Shown piece after piece: positions 52,625-61,252 of a DNA stretch of 64,000 nt (the first letter of the stretch is position 1; the number at the start of each line of letters is the position of its first letter). Position numbers and translations under genes: made by a program. The stretch comes from Phycisphaeraceae bacterium (lineage in GTDB: Bacteria; Planctomycetota; Phycisphaerae; Phycisphaerales; UBA1924), in contig JAHBXF010000001.1 of assembly GCA_019636615.1 (NCBI GenBank), forward strand, positions 806,001 to 870,000. The letters run 5' to 3'. Below the pieces are notes generated by a model, which saw nothing but the letters and a program-made list of their open reading frames with translations, was not told the DNA's origin and made no database searches.

Positions 52625-52909
52625 TCTTCGCGCACCATCTTTGATGATGCACGGCTAGATTATGTGAACGCGCGGCACGCTTGACATAGATCGAGCGGTC
52701 CTTGGTTCGGTGTGTGTCAAGACGAGCAGATGCCTTCGGGCAGCGAGCTACTCGCGCTTTTCGCGGCTTGTGCACATATTGAACATCCAGATGTCCATTA
52801 CATTGCAGGCGGTTCGGGCCTGCGTGTGTGCCAAGACAGCACCGATGGTCGCTCTCGTGGGCATATCTTTCCGCGTTGCCCGCGCCGCGAGCAACACGGG
52901 AGACGCCTC
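52625..52909 (+). other. Lower-GC leader region upstream of the Kelch protein gene
   Basis: 285 bp without a gene. It holds an imperfect direct repeat (52704-52732 and 52811-52847) with the shared pattern GGTTCGG ... GTGTG(T/C)CAAGAC ... GCA ... GATG. TTGACA at 52681 has no matching -10 box; TAGATT near 52658 is another candidate. A CTTGACA/TGTCAAG inverted pair (52680-52686, 52715-52721) lies inside. Confidence 0.4.
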
Positions 52910-55900
52910 ATGACATTACATCGTAACACACTGTCTTTTACGGCGCTGGTCGTTTCTGGGGTGCTCGCGTGCGTTCAGCACTCCGGCGCGCAAACGCTGC
53001 TGCACGAATCAAACTTCAGCGAAGGGCTGGATGGCTGGACCGTTCAGGAGTACAACGGCTTCTGCCCGATCGGTTCCTTCGTGCGCCACGTCACCAACAT
53101 CAGCCATGAAACAACCGGCGGCATGACGGGCCCGTTCATGCGGGCCATCGAGCCGGCGGTCGGCGATGGCGCTTATTTCAAGGCGCCGCCGGGGCTGGTG
53201 ATGATGCTGCCCGACGCCGCCGGGGGTTGGCTGACATTCGAACGCCGAACACAGGTGATTAGCGGCACACCCTTCGGCACGGTGCAGGACGAGGTAACCA
53301 TCATCGGCAACGGCATGACCCTCGTGGCCGCCACGCCCTTTCCCCCTCTGGGCGCGTGGCGCAACCGCATGGTGCCGATGGTTCACAGCGCGTGGCGTGT
53401 GGGATCGTGCGCAGGGCCCATCGCGACGCCTGCCCAGTTCGAGGGGGCTCTGAACAGCGCGAGCCAGTTGTTCATCAAGTGCGAGCAGGTCTACGGCCTC
53501 GAATTGAACGACCTGGACAGCGTTCGCCTGTATGGGCCGCCCTCGGACGGGTGCGGGCTCGGCTGGCAGTGGGTCGACAACGACCAGCCCGCGGGCCGCT
53601 GGGGGCACGCCGTGGCGCTCGACACGCACCGCAATGTCATCGTGCTGTATGGCGGCTTCACCGGCGAGCGCGACACGTGGGAGTACACACCGACCCCGGA
53701 CGGCGTCGGCACGTGGCGCCGAACCGCGACCGAGGGGCCGGGCCCCAAGGCGAACCACGCCATGGTGTATGACAGGGCGCGCGGCCGCGTAGTGCTGCTT
53801 GGCGGTGCGTACGCGCCGATCGCCAACTTCCCGGAATATCTCACATCCGCCGAAGTGTGGGAGTATCAGTCGGACGGCATCGTCGGCACCTGGACTCGCT
53901 CGCCTGATTCGCTGCCGCAGCCCCGCGAGAGCCTCAAGGCTGTGTATGACGAACAACGAAACACCATCGTGGCGTATGGCGGGACGGCCTCCGGGACCGG
54001 CGCGACCGACGTGCTGGAACGCGGGTCTGGCTCTACGCAGTGGGTCTCGATTCCTACCACGATCAATCCCGGGCCGCGCCTCGACCACGCCATGGCCTAT
54101 GACTCGGCGCGGGGCAAGGCCGTGCTCGTCGCGCCGGGCGAAACCCACATGGCGGCGTATCAATGGAACCCGCTGGCCAATCCCCCCGAGTGGGAACAGA
54201 TCGATGCCTCTTCGCCGCCGCAGTCTCGCGGCCGCGCGGGGCTGGCCTTTGACACCAGCGGCGGAAGAAACGTCTTCATCATGTGCGGGGGTGAGTTTGG
54301 GAGCACCAACTTCAACGGCACGTTTGAACTCAACCCGGCGGCATCGGGCGGGCCAGCGTGGCGTCAGCGAGCCGGGATCACCGCCGCGGGACAGGGCGCG
54401 GCGCGCACTCGCCACGCCGTCTCGTGGGACCCGGTGGCGAATCAGGTGCTGCTCTTTGGCGGGATTTTGGGCTCTGTGAACCCCCAGCGGCAGGTGCTTG
54501 GCTACAGCAGCAGCGCGAACAAATGGACCGACCGCTGGAACACCAGCACACTCACGCCCCGAGAGTTCGCGGGCGCGGCCTTTGATCACACAACCGGTCG
54601 CGTCATCATTGCCGGCGGCGGCATTGTCACCCGGCCCGGCGCATCGCCCGCACGACAGATCGCTCGGGCACCCTTCGCGTGGGACGGGGTCGCGTGGTCA
54701 CGCTTGCCCGACTCGCCCACCTCGTTCTGGAAAGCACCGATGGTGTATGTGCCCACCACCAACCCGCCCAGCATGTTTGTCTACGGCGGGGAACGCGGCG
54801 GTGTGCTCAACTCCCACGTCTCGGATCAGGTCTGGCGGTTGGACCTTGGGCCAGCGCCGGCATGGTCAACGGTGAACCAGTCGCCGGCTGGGCGCCGCGC
54901 GCAGCACGCCGCGGCGTATCACGCCGGCATCGGCCGCGTTGTTTTCTTCGGCGGGCGCAATGAAAACACGACTTTGCTCAACTCGACCTGGACGCTTGAC
55001 CCCCTCACCGAGGAGTGGACCCAGGTTTTCTCAACCACTACGCCCTCTCCCCGCACCGGCGCGTCGATGGCGTATGACGAACGGCGCGGCGTTGTGGTTC
55101 TCTTCGGTGGGCTGACCTCGCCGGGCGTGTACGACGATTCCACCTGGGAGTTCGATGGTTCTCAGTGGATCAACGTTACACCGCCCGACGGCGGCCCTGC
55201 CCCGCGGGCCTCCGCGTCGATGGTATATGTCAACAGCAGAGGAACGCTGGTGCTCTCGGGTGGAGTTGGATCAAGCACCACAAACTCGCAAGGGCTCGAC
55301 GACGTGTGGGAGTTTGACGGCCGCACATGGCGTCGGCTGCTGCCGACGATCGGCGAGCACATGATCGGCAAGTCGTATGCCTCGCTGGTGTACGACCCCG
55401 TGCGTGACCGGCTCGTGCGCTTCGGCGGCACCGCGATCGCCTTCGCACAATCGGGCACGTCGTACCACTGGTATCTGAGTTCTCAAACCTGGACGCTCGA
55501 CTTACCGCCGGTTCCTGTGATCCACGGCCATCCGAGCAGCACCGACGCTTGCCCCGGAGATGAGATCGAGTTTTCGGTCGCCCTGGCGTCTGACGAAGGC
55601 TGCACCTTCGAGTGGCGGCTCGATGGTGCGCCGATCGACACAAACCTCAACCCGACCGCCAGCCTGTCCACGCTCGTCATCGCTTCTGCCCAGCCGCTCG
55701 ACAGCGGCGTGTACGAGTGCCTTGTGACGAACCCGTGCGGCAGCACGCTCAGCGCCGCCGCGGAACTCGTCGTCCCCGACTGCTGCAGCCCCGCCGATTT
55801 CAACCAGGACGGCGGCATCGACGGCGCCGACGTTGAAGCATTCTTCGATGCATGGGGGGAAGGCGATCCATCGGCGGATGTGAACCGGGACGGCGGCGTC

Positions 55901-55957
55901 GATGGGGCCGACGTCGCCACCTTCTTTGACGCATGGGAGAACGGCGGCTGCGGCTGA
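52910..55957 (+). CDS. Large secreted Kelch/Ig protein with GC-type dockerin-like module
   Basis: A 1015-residue extracellular protein. A signal peptide (TALVVSGVLACVQHSGAQ) precedes an N-terminal beta-sandwich region (about 30-200), then two sets of Kelch-like blades with VYDxxRxRVVLLGG and GG repeats (about 210-860). An Ig-like domain (about 870-955, TFEWRLDGAPIDT ... DSGVYECLVTNPCG) leads to the C-terminal CSPADFNQDGG ... FFDAWGEG ... ADVNRDGG ... FFDAWENGGCG. It ends in Cys-Gly, with one residue after the Cys, unlike its three relatives. GGGAG lies 8 nt before ATG 52910. Confidence 0.87.
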   Translation: MTLHRNTLSFTALVVSGVLACVQHSGAQTLLHESNFSEGLDGWTVQEYNGFCPIGSFVRHVTNISHETTGGMTGPFMRAIEPAVGDGAYFKAPPGLVMMLPDAAGGWLTFERRTQVISGTPFGTVQDEVTIIGNGMTLVAATPFPPLGAWRNRMVPMVHSAWRVGSCAGPIATPAQFEGALNSASQLFIKCEQVYGLELNDLDSVRLYGPPSDGCGLGWQWVDNDQPAGRWGHAVALDTHRNVIVLYGGFTGERDTWEYTPTPDGVGTWRRTATEGPGPKANHAMVYDRARGRVVLLGGAYAPIANFPEYLTSAEVWEYQSDGIVGTWTRSPDSLPQPRESLKAVYDEQRNTIVAYGGTASGTGATDVLERGSGSTQWVSIPTTINPGPRLDHAMAYDSARGKAVLVAPGETHMAAYQWNPLANPPEWEQIDASSPPQSRGRAGLAFDTSGGRNVFIMCGGEFGSTNFNGTFELNPAASGGPAWRQRAGITAAGQGAARTRHAVSWDPVANQVLLFGGILGSVNPQRQVLGYSSSANKWTDRWNTSTLTPREFAGAAFDHTTGRVIIAGGGIVTRPGASPARQIARAPFAWDGVAWSRLPDSPTSFWKAPMVYVPTTNPPSMFVYGGERGGVLNSHVSDQVWRLDLGPAPAWSTVNQSPAGRRAQHAAAYHAGIGRVVFFGGRNENTTLLNSTWTLDPLTEEWTQVFSTTTPSPRTGASMAYDERRGVVVLFGGLTSPGVYDDSTWEFDGSQWINVTPPDGGPAPRASASMVYVNSRGTLVLSGGVGSSTTNSQGLDDVWEFDGRTWRRLLPTIGEHMIGKSYASLVYDPVRDRLVRFGGTAIAFAQSGTSYHWYLSSQTWTLDLPPVPVIHGHPSSTDACPGDEIEFSVALASDEGCTFEWRLDGAPIDTNLNPTASLSTLVIASAQPLDSGVYECLVTNPCGSTLSAAAELVVPDCCSPADFNQDGGIDGADVEAFFDAWGEGDPSADVNRDGGVDGADVATFFDAWENGGCG

Positions 55958-55984
55958 ATCACCCCCATCACCCCCATCACCCCC
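55958..55984. repeat. 9-bp tandem repeat ATCACCCCC, three copies
   Basis: Three units begin at 55958, 55967 and 55976, filling the gap between the convergent Kelch gene and purK stops. Confidence 0.7.
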
Positions 55985-55985
55985 C

Positions 55986-57068
55986 TCACCCACGCACGGG
56001 CGCATAGACCGGCTCGATCTCGCCGGGGGTGTCGGCCACGATGGTGAGGTGGCCCACCTTGCGCCCCGCGCGCGGCTCTTTGCCGTAGTCGTGCACGTGC
56101 ACGCGCGCGCCCATTTGCAGCCTTCGCGCGGCATCCACCGGCTCGCCGATGATGTTGAGCATCATGCTCGCCCCGCGCGCGCCGGTGTCGCCCAGCGGCA
56201 TGCCGCAGACGGCGCGCACGTGGTTCTCGAACTGGCTGGTGTGCGCACCCTCGATGGTCCAGTGCCCGCTGTTGTGCACGCGCGGGGCCATCTCGTTGGC
56301 CAGCAGCCGCCCGCTCACCTCGAAGAACTCGATGGCCAGCACGCCCACGTATTCGAGCCGCTCGAGCACGGCCGACATGTGCGCGCGGGCTGTTTCTTCC
56401 ACGCCGGCGGGCACACCCGGCGCCGGGCAGAGCGACTGGCGCAGAATGCCGCCCACGTGCACGTTGTTCACCAGCGGATAGGTGCGCACCTCGCCCTGCA
56501 ACGAGCGCACGCCGATGATCGAGACCTCGCTGGTGAATGGCACGAAAGCCTCGACCAGCAGGGGCACGCCGCCCAGGCGTGCCCACAGGGCGCGCGCGTC
56601 TTCGGGCGTGCGCACCACGGCCTGGCCTTTGCCGTCATACCCCATGCGCCGCGTCTTGACGACGCAGGGGGTGCCGATGCGCGCCAGGGCGCGGGTGAGT
56701 TCCTCCTCGCTGTCGGCGGGGGCGAAGGCGGGGACATTGATGCCCAGATCAGCAAAGAGCGTCTTCTCGCGCAGGCGGTCTTGCCCTGTGCGCAGCGCGG
56801 TCGCGGGCGGGTAGACGGGCACGTGGGCCTGCGCCGCTTCCACGATGTCGGCGCTGAAGTTCTCAAACTCGTAGGTGACCAGCGAAAGGCCCCGCACAAA
56901 CCGGGCCATCACCGCAGGGTCGGCCGCGTCGCCGACCACCAACTCGCCCACGGCGGCGGCGGGCGCCTCGGGCGATGTATCGAGGAAGCGCGTGCGCACG
57001 CCCAGGGGCAGCGCGGCCATGGCAAGCATGCGCCCCAGTTGTCCGCCGCCGAGCACACCGATGATCAT
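55986..57068 (-). CDS. purK: N5-carboxyaminoimidazole ribonucleotide synthase
   Basis: A 360-residue ATP-grasp enzyme that carboxylates AIR with ATP and bicarbonate, the step before PurE in purine synthesis. The N-terminal [18 protein letters not shown], the ATP-grasp segment [25 protein letters not shown], and [18 protein letters not shown] are diagnostic. Its ATG overlaps the purE stop as ATGA, so the pair is translationally coupled with purE first. AAGGA lies 8 nt before the start. Confidence 0.95.
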   Translation of the reverse strand: MIIGVLGGGQLGRMLAMAALPLGVRTRFLDTSPEAPAAAVGELVVGDAADPAVMARFVRGLSLVTYEFENFSADIVEAAQAHVPVYPPATALRTGQDRLREKTLFADLGINVPAFAPADSEEELTRALARIGTPCVVKTRRMGYDGKGQAVVRTPEDARALWARLGGVPLLVEAFVPFTSEVSIIGVRSLQGEVRTYPLVNNVHVGGILRQSLCPAPGVPAGVEETARAHMSAVLERLEYVGVLAIEFFEVSGRLLANEMAPRVHNSGHWTIEGAHTSQFENHVRAVCGMPLGDTGARGASMMLNIIGEPVDAARRLQMGARVHVHDYGKEPRAGRKVGHLTIVADTPGEIEPVYAPVRG

Positions 57069-57616
57069 CCGTGCGTTCCTTCTGCGCCGGGGGGCGGGGT
57101 GCGCGGGTCGGGGTCGCTGAGCACGCTCTGGGTTCGGCGGGTGCGCCACGCGTCGAGGCGGGCGCGCAGCGCGTCGTCTGCTCCGGCCAGGATCGCCGCG
57201 GCGAAGAGCGCGGCGTTGGTCGCCCCCGCGGGCCCGATCGCCAGCGTCCCCACCGGCACACCGGCGGGCATCTGCACGATCGACAAGAGTGAATCAATCC
57301 CTTTGAGTGCGCGGCTTTCGACGGGCACCCCGAGAATGGGCAGGGAGGTTTTGGCGGCGACCATGCCGGGCAGGTGGGCCGCGCCGCCCGCGCCGGCGAT
57401 GATGACCTTGAGCCCGCGCGTTCGGGCCGAGGCGGCGTAGTCAAAGAGCAGGTCTGGGGTGCGGTGGGCCGAGACCACGCGGGCTTCGTGGGGCACGCCC
57501 AACTCGGTCAGCGTGTCGCAGGCATGGCGCATGGTTTCCCAGTCTGAGCGGGAGCCCATGATGACACCCACGAGGGGAGCGTTCTCGCCGTGATTCTCGG
57601 GCTGTTCGGGTGGCAT
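57065..57616 (-). CDS. purE: N5-carboxyaminoimidazole ribonucleotide mutase
   Basis: A 183-residue enzyme that converts N5-CAIR to CAIR in purine synthesis. [48 protein letters not shown] and the segment [20 protein letters not shown] match class I PurE, with conserved Ser and His of the active site. TAACGT ends 8 nt before ATG 57616, a leaderless-type promoter that sets this start over the longer open frame (to 57766). A ~30-residue tail is disordered. It is divergent from the fur gene. Confidence 0.95.
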   Translation of the reverse strand: MPPEQPENHGENAPLVGVIMGSRSDWETMRHACDTLTELGVPHEARVVSAHRTPDLLFDYAASARTRGLKVIIAGAGGAAHLPGMVAAKTSLPILGVPVESRALKGIDSLLSIVQMPAGVPVGTLAIGPAGATNAALFAAAILAGADDALRARLDAWRTRRTQSVLSDPDPRTPPPGAEGTHG

Positions 57617-57624
57617 AGACGCGT

Positions 57625-57630
57625 ACGTTA
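57625..57630 (-). promoter_or_regulatory. -10 candidate TAACGT for purEK, leaderless spacing
   Basis: TAACGT on the minus strand ends 8 nt before ATG 57616. Confidence 0.5.
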
Positions 57631-57700
57631 GGCCCGGGAGAGGCAAAACCCCGCGCGGGGGCTCTGCCGGCAGGGCGCGGGCCCGAGCCCCGCCGCACCA

Positions 57701-57706
57701 TAGAAT
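57701..57706 (+). promoter_or_regulatory. -10 box TAGAAT for fur-rnpA-yidD
   Basis: CCATAGAATCAAC is the best -10 box upstream of GTG 57744, giving a leader of about 30 nt. Confidence 0.45.
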
Positions 57707-57743
57707 CAACAGGAACTCAGCACGCCGGCCCGCGAAAGACCCT

Positions 57744-58175
57744 GTGCAACACCGACGCAACACCAAACAGCGCCAGGCTATTTATGACGTGCTCGCCGAG
57801 AAGGGCACGCCGCTGTCGCCGCGCGAGATACTTGATCACGCGCAGTCGCACGTCGGCGGCATCGGCATGGCCACGGTGTACCGCACGCTGAAGATGTTGA
57901 CGGGCGAGGGGCTGGTTCAGAGCGTTGAGATCCCCGGCGAGGCTCCGCGGTTTGAACTCACGGGCAAAGACCACCACCACCACTTTTACTGCCGCGGGTG
58001 CGAGCGTGTGTTTGAGGTGGAAGGGTGCCCCACGGGTCTGGCGGCGCTGGCCCCGGCGGGCTTCAGCGTTGAGGCCCACGAACTGGTTCTCTTTGGGCGG
58101 TGCCCGGAGTGCGGCCCGGCGGGAAAGTCGGCCAAGCCCGCGGACTCGGTGCACCGTTGTTGTTCTCGCGAGTAA
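57744..58175 (+). CDS. Fur-family metal- or peroxide-responsive repressor
   Basis: A 143-residue DNA-binding regulator. The winged HTH ([20 protein letters not shown] ... [15 protein letters not shown]) is followed by the dimerisation/metal domain with [10 protein letters not shown] (two Cys in CxxC) and a second CPEC, giving a CxxC...CxxC structural zinc site, plus a short Cys-containing tail. Whether it is iron-Fur, zinc-Zur or peroxide-PerR is not decidable from sequence alone. GTG 57744 is the start. It is 8 nt upstream of rnpA and probably cotranscribed. Confidence 0.9.
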   Translation: MQHRRNTKQRQAIYDVLAEKGTPLSPREILDHAQSHVGGIGMATVYRTLKMLTGEGLVQSVEIPGEAPRFELTGKDHHHHFYCRGCERVFEVEGCPTGLAALAPAGFSVEAHELVLFGRCPECGPAGKSAKPADSVHRCCSRE

Positions 58176-58183
58176 CGCCCCCG

Positions 58184-58636
58184 ATGCTCAATCACCCCGC
58201 GCCAGGCCACACCCCGCCCGCCGGCGCCCCCCGGTTGACGCTGCCGCGTGCGATGCGGCTGGCCCACGCGCGCGAGTTTCAGGCGGTGCAGAACGCGCGG
58301 GTGCGTCGTGGGGCCGGGGTGCTCTCGGTGGCGACAGTGCCCAACGGCCTGCCGCACTATCGGCTCGGGCTCTCGATCGGTCGGCGGCACGGCAACGCCT
58401 GCGTGCGCACGCGGCTCAAGCGGATGATCCGCGAGGCGTTCCGGCTGCTGCAGCACGAACTGCCGATGGGGCCGGACGGCGGGTATGACATGCTGGTTGC
58501 CGCGCGCCCGCACGGGCCGCTGCCGCTGAGCGCGTACAAGCAGTCGATGGCGCGGGCGGCGGCAGAACTGCACGCGGCGTGGCAACGGCGCGGCCCGACT
58601 CCGCCGTGCACGGCGCAAGCCGGGGGGGCGTCGTGA
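58184..58636 (+). CDS. rnpA: Ribonuclease P protein component
   Basis: A 150-residue basic protein that assists the RNase P RNA in tRNA 5' processing. The core has MRLAHAREFQAVQNARVRRG, LGLSIGRRHGNACVRTRLKR and MIREAFRLLQHELP, matching the RNR motif of RnpA. The N-terminal 25 residues and the C-terminal tail are extensions. It starts 8 nt after fur and overlaps yidD by GTGA. The usual rpmH neighbour is absent here. Confidence 0.9.
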   Translation: MLNHPAPGHTPPAGAPRLTLPRAMRLAHAREFQAVQNARVRRGAGVLSVATVPNGLPHYRLGLSIGRRHGNACVRTRLKRMIREAFRLLQHELPMGPDGGYDMLVAARPHGPLPLSAYKQSMARAAAELHAAWQRRGPTPPCTAQAGGAS

Positions 58637-58914
58637 GCGTGCGCCGGGGGCCCATCGCCCGGGCGCTGGGCGCGCTGTGCGTGGGGCTGATCCGCGTGTA
58701 TCAGGTGCTTCTGTCGCCCCTGGTGGGCGGGCACTGCCGGTTTTATCCCTCGTGCTCGCACTACGCGGTGCGGGCGTACCGCGACTTTTCGCCGTGGCGC
58801 GCCACCGCCATGACCCTCTCGCGGCTGAGCCGGTGTCACCCGCTGAACAGGGGGGGATATGACCCTGTGCCCCCGCCGCCGGCGGGGGAAGAAAGAGGGG
58901 CGAACCGCCGCTAA
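58633..58914 (+). CDS. yidD: Membrane insertion efficiency factor YidD
   Basis: A 93-residue protein that assists YidC in membrane protein insertion. ALCVGLIRVYQVLLSPLVGG, HCRFYPSCSHYAVRAYRDFS and SRCHPLNRGGYDPVP, with its cysteines, are the conserved YidD pattern. It starts at GTG 58633, whose TGA overlap with the rnpA stop (GTGA) couples translation. yidC, normally next, is not here; a TetR gene follows instead. Confidence 0.92.
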   Translation: MSVRRGPIARALGALCVGLIRVYQVLLSPLVGGHCRFYPSCSHYAVRAYRDFSPWRATAMTLSRLSRCHPLNRGGYDPVPPPPAGEERGANRR

Positions 58915-58917
58915 ACT
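58912..58917 (+). promoter_or_regulatory. -10 candidate TAAACT for the TetR gene
   Basis: Located within CGCTAAACTCG, the same 11 bases found upstream of the gene at 12481. It overlaps the end of yidD and lies 61 nt before ATG 58979. Confidence 0.4.
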
Positions 58918-58978
58918 CGTCGGCCCGTTCTTTCTTCGTGCCGGAACCCTTCCGGCGGACCCTGCGAGCCCCGACGCG

Positions 58979-59614
58979 ATGAAGCGCCTGCCCGCCGCCA
59001 AACGGCGAGAACAACTCCTCGACTGCGCTTTGAAACTCTTTGCGCGCGTGGGGTATGCGCGGGCGACAACATCACAACTGGCCGAACTCGCCGGCGTGAC
59101 CGAGCCCATCATCTACCGCCACTTCGAGAACAAGAAGCACCTGTTCGTGGCGCTCATCGAGCGCACGGCGCGGCAGACGCTCGAGCACTGGAACGAACGG
59201 CTGGAGGGCGCGGCCGACCCCGCGGAGCGCCTGCGGCGCATCCTGGGCGACAACCCGATGACCGAGGAACGCAGCAGCCGCGAGGCCTACCGCGTGCTGC
59301 TGCAGGCCATCACCGAGGTGCACGAAGAAGACGTGCACAAGGCCGTCACGCAGCACTTCCTGAACCTGCACAAGTTTCTTTCACGCGAACTGACCTTGGC
59401 GCAGAAAGACCGAAAACTCACGCGGCTCTTCTCCGCCGAACTCATCGCGTGGATTCTCATCGACATCGGGCTGGGCTACGGCGTGCTCGAAGCCCTCAAG
59501 GTGCCCGGACAGGGCGAAGACCGCGAAGGCCGCAACGTGCGCCACGTGCTCGAACGCCTGCTGGTGCGCCGCCCGCGGCGCGGCCGCCGCCGCCCCGGCA
59601 CCCCGCCCGCGTGA
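58979..59614 (+). CDS. TetR-family transcriptional regulator
   Basis: A 211-residue repressor-type protein. The N-terminal HTH is clear: REQLLDCALKLFARVGYARA, TTSQLAELAGVTEPIIYRHF and ENKKHLFVALIE (about 7-60). The C-terminal ligand-binding domain (about 65-195) is helical and unassigned; the tail is very basic. It follows yidD with its own candidate -10 box. It is convergent with trpE (25 bp between stops). The regulated genes cannot be named from the window. Confidence 0.9.
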   Translation: MKRLPAAKRREQLLDCALKLFARVGYARATTSQLAELAGVTEPIIYRHFENKKHLFVALIERTARQTLEHWNERLEGAADPAERLRRILGDNPMTEERSSREAYRVLLQAITEVHEEDVHKAVTQHFLNLHKFLSRELTLAQKDRKLTRLFSAELIAWILIDIGLGYGVLEALKVPGQGEDREGRNVRHVLERLLVRRPRRGRRRPGTPPA

Positions 59615-59639
59615 GCGTGCCCCGCGTACCCCGCATGCC

Positions 59640-61229
59640 TCACGCGCCGAAGGCGCCCTCGGCCACGTCGATGGCCCGCGAGAGGGCCGCCGCCTTGTTC
59701 ACGGTTTCCTGATACTCGTCTTCGGTCACCGAGTCGGCGACGATGCCCCCCGCGGCCTGCAGGTGATAGGTCCAAGCCCCGTCGTCGCGGCGCATCGCGG
59801 TCGGCACGACCATGGTGCGCAGGGCCAGGGCGATATCCATCTGGCCGTCGAGCCCCACATACCCCATGCCCCCGCCGTAGGGCCCGCGACGCACGGGCTC
59901 GAGTTCGTCGATGATCTGCATCGCGCGGATCTTGGGCGCGCCGGAGATCGTTCCCACCGGCAGGGCGGCGCGCAGCGCGTCCCAGCAGTCCAGCCCGTCG
60001 CGCAGGCGGCCGGTCACCGTGGAACTGATGTGCATCACGTGGCTGTAACGCTCGATTTCCATCACGGCCGCCAGGCGGATCGTGCCCGGCTGGGCCACCA
60101 CGCCGACATCATTGCGGCCGAGATCGACCAGCATGATGTGCTCGGCGCGTTCCTTCTCGTCGGCGAGCAACTCCTGCCCGAGCGCGGCGTCTTCCTGCGG
60201 GGTGCGCCCGCGCCGGCGCGTGCCCGCCAGCGGGCGGTTTGTGACCACCAGCCCGTCGCCCTCTCGCCGCACGCGGCAGAGAATCTCGGGGCTGCTGGCC
60301 ACCAGGATGCACCCTTCGCACTGCATGTAGACCATGTAGGGGCTCGGGTTCACGGCGCGCAGCGCGCGGTAGACATCGAACGGGTCGGCGCGGCTGGTGC
60401 GCTCGAAACGCTGCCCGAGCACCACCTGGAAGATGTCGCCCGCGCGGATGTATTCCTTCGCGCGCGCCACCATCTGCGCGTGCTGTTCGCGGGTGAGGTT
60501 GCTGGCGTTCTCGCACGGCGCGCCGGCGGGCCCGAGCAGGCCCGAGGCCAGCGGTTTGCTGTGACGCTCGATCATCGCCAGCCGCACACGGAGCGCGCCG
60601 ATGGCTTCGTCGTAGGCCTCGCCGGGGTCGTCGCCCTGGCCCACCCATGCCAACTGCACGAGGTGCACCACTTTGTCAACATGATCGAAGGCGACCACGC
60701 CGTCGTAGAAGGCGAAGTGAACATCGGCCAGGCCGCGGTCGTCGCGCGGCGCGCCGTCGAAGGGCAGTTTGCCGCCCTCGGCGTAGCGCACACTGTCGTA
60801 CCCGGCGTAGCCCACCCAGCCGCCGAGAAAGCACGCGGGCAGATCGTCTTTGCCCGAACGCACGGGCGGACGCAGGAGCCTGACGCCCGCGGCACGCTCG
60901 CGGAGCATGCGCAAGGGGTCGGCGGCCTGCGCGCTCCGCAGGGCGGGCCCGCCCTCGCGCAGCCGGCGCACGCGCACGGGCTGGGGCCCGTGCGCCACGA
61001 CTTCTTCCACCGGCTGAGCGCCGAGGATGGAGTAACGCCCTTGCCGCTCTCCCCCTTCGACCGATTCGAGGAGGAAGGAGGGCGCGCTGCGGGGATCGCC
61101 GGCGACGAGGCGTCGGTAGGCCAGCACGGGCGTTAACTGGTCTGAGAGCACGCGCAGGGAGAGGGGCACGCAGACGCCGCGCTGACTGCCGACCGTGGCC
61201 ACAAACTCTTCCCGCGTCAAACTCGCCAT
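59640..61229 (-). CDS. trpE: Anthranilate synthase component I
   Basis: A 529-residue enzyme that, with TrpG, makes anthranilate from chorismate, the first step of tryptophan synthesis. The N-terminal half carries LLESVEGGERQGRYSILG, the tryptophan-feedback site; the chorismate-binding half has TNRPLAGTRRRGRTPQEDAA, HIMLVDLGRNDVGVVAQPG, LPVGTISGAPKIRAMQIIDE and PYGGGMGYVGLDGQMDIALA. AAGGA lies 7 nt before ATG 61229, chosen over the much longer open frame to 61943. trpG is not adjacent. Confidence 0.95.
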   Translation of the reverse strand: MASLTREEFVATVGSQRGVCVPLSLRVLSDQLTPVLAYRRLVAGDPRSAPSFLLESVEGGERQGRYSILGAQPVEEVVAHGPQPVRVRRLREGGPALRSAQAADPLRMLRERAAGVRLLRPPVRSGKDDLPACFLGGWVGYAGYDSVRYAEGGKLPFDGAPRDDRGLADVHFAFYDGVVAFDHVDKVVHLVQLAWVGQGDDPGEAYDEAIGALRVRLAMIERHSKPLASGLLGPAGAPCENASNLTREQHAQMVARAKEYIRAGDIFQVVLGQRFERTSRADPFDVYRALRAVNPSPYMVYMQCEGCILVASSPEILCRVRREGDGLVVTNRPLAGTRRRGRTPQEDAALGQELLADEKERAEHIMLVDLGRNDVGVVAQPGTIRLAAVMEIERYSHVMHISSTVTGRLRDGLDCWDALRAALPVGTISGAPKIRAMQIIDELEPVRRGPYGGGMGYVGLDGQMDIALALRTMVVPTAMRRDDGAWTYHLQAAGGIVADSVTEDEYQETVNKAAALSRAIDVAEGAFGA

Positions 61230-61252
61230 GCAGGTTCCTTGGTTGCCAGAGG

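Noticed and set aside
52681..52686. Perfect -35 consensus TTGACA
   Set aside because: The -10 position 16-18 nt downstream is GGTTCG/TTGGTT, not a promoter box.
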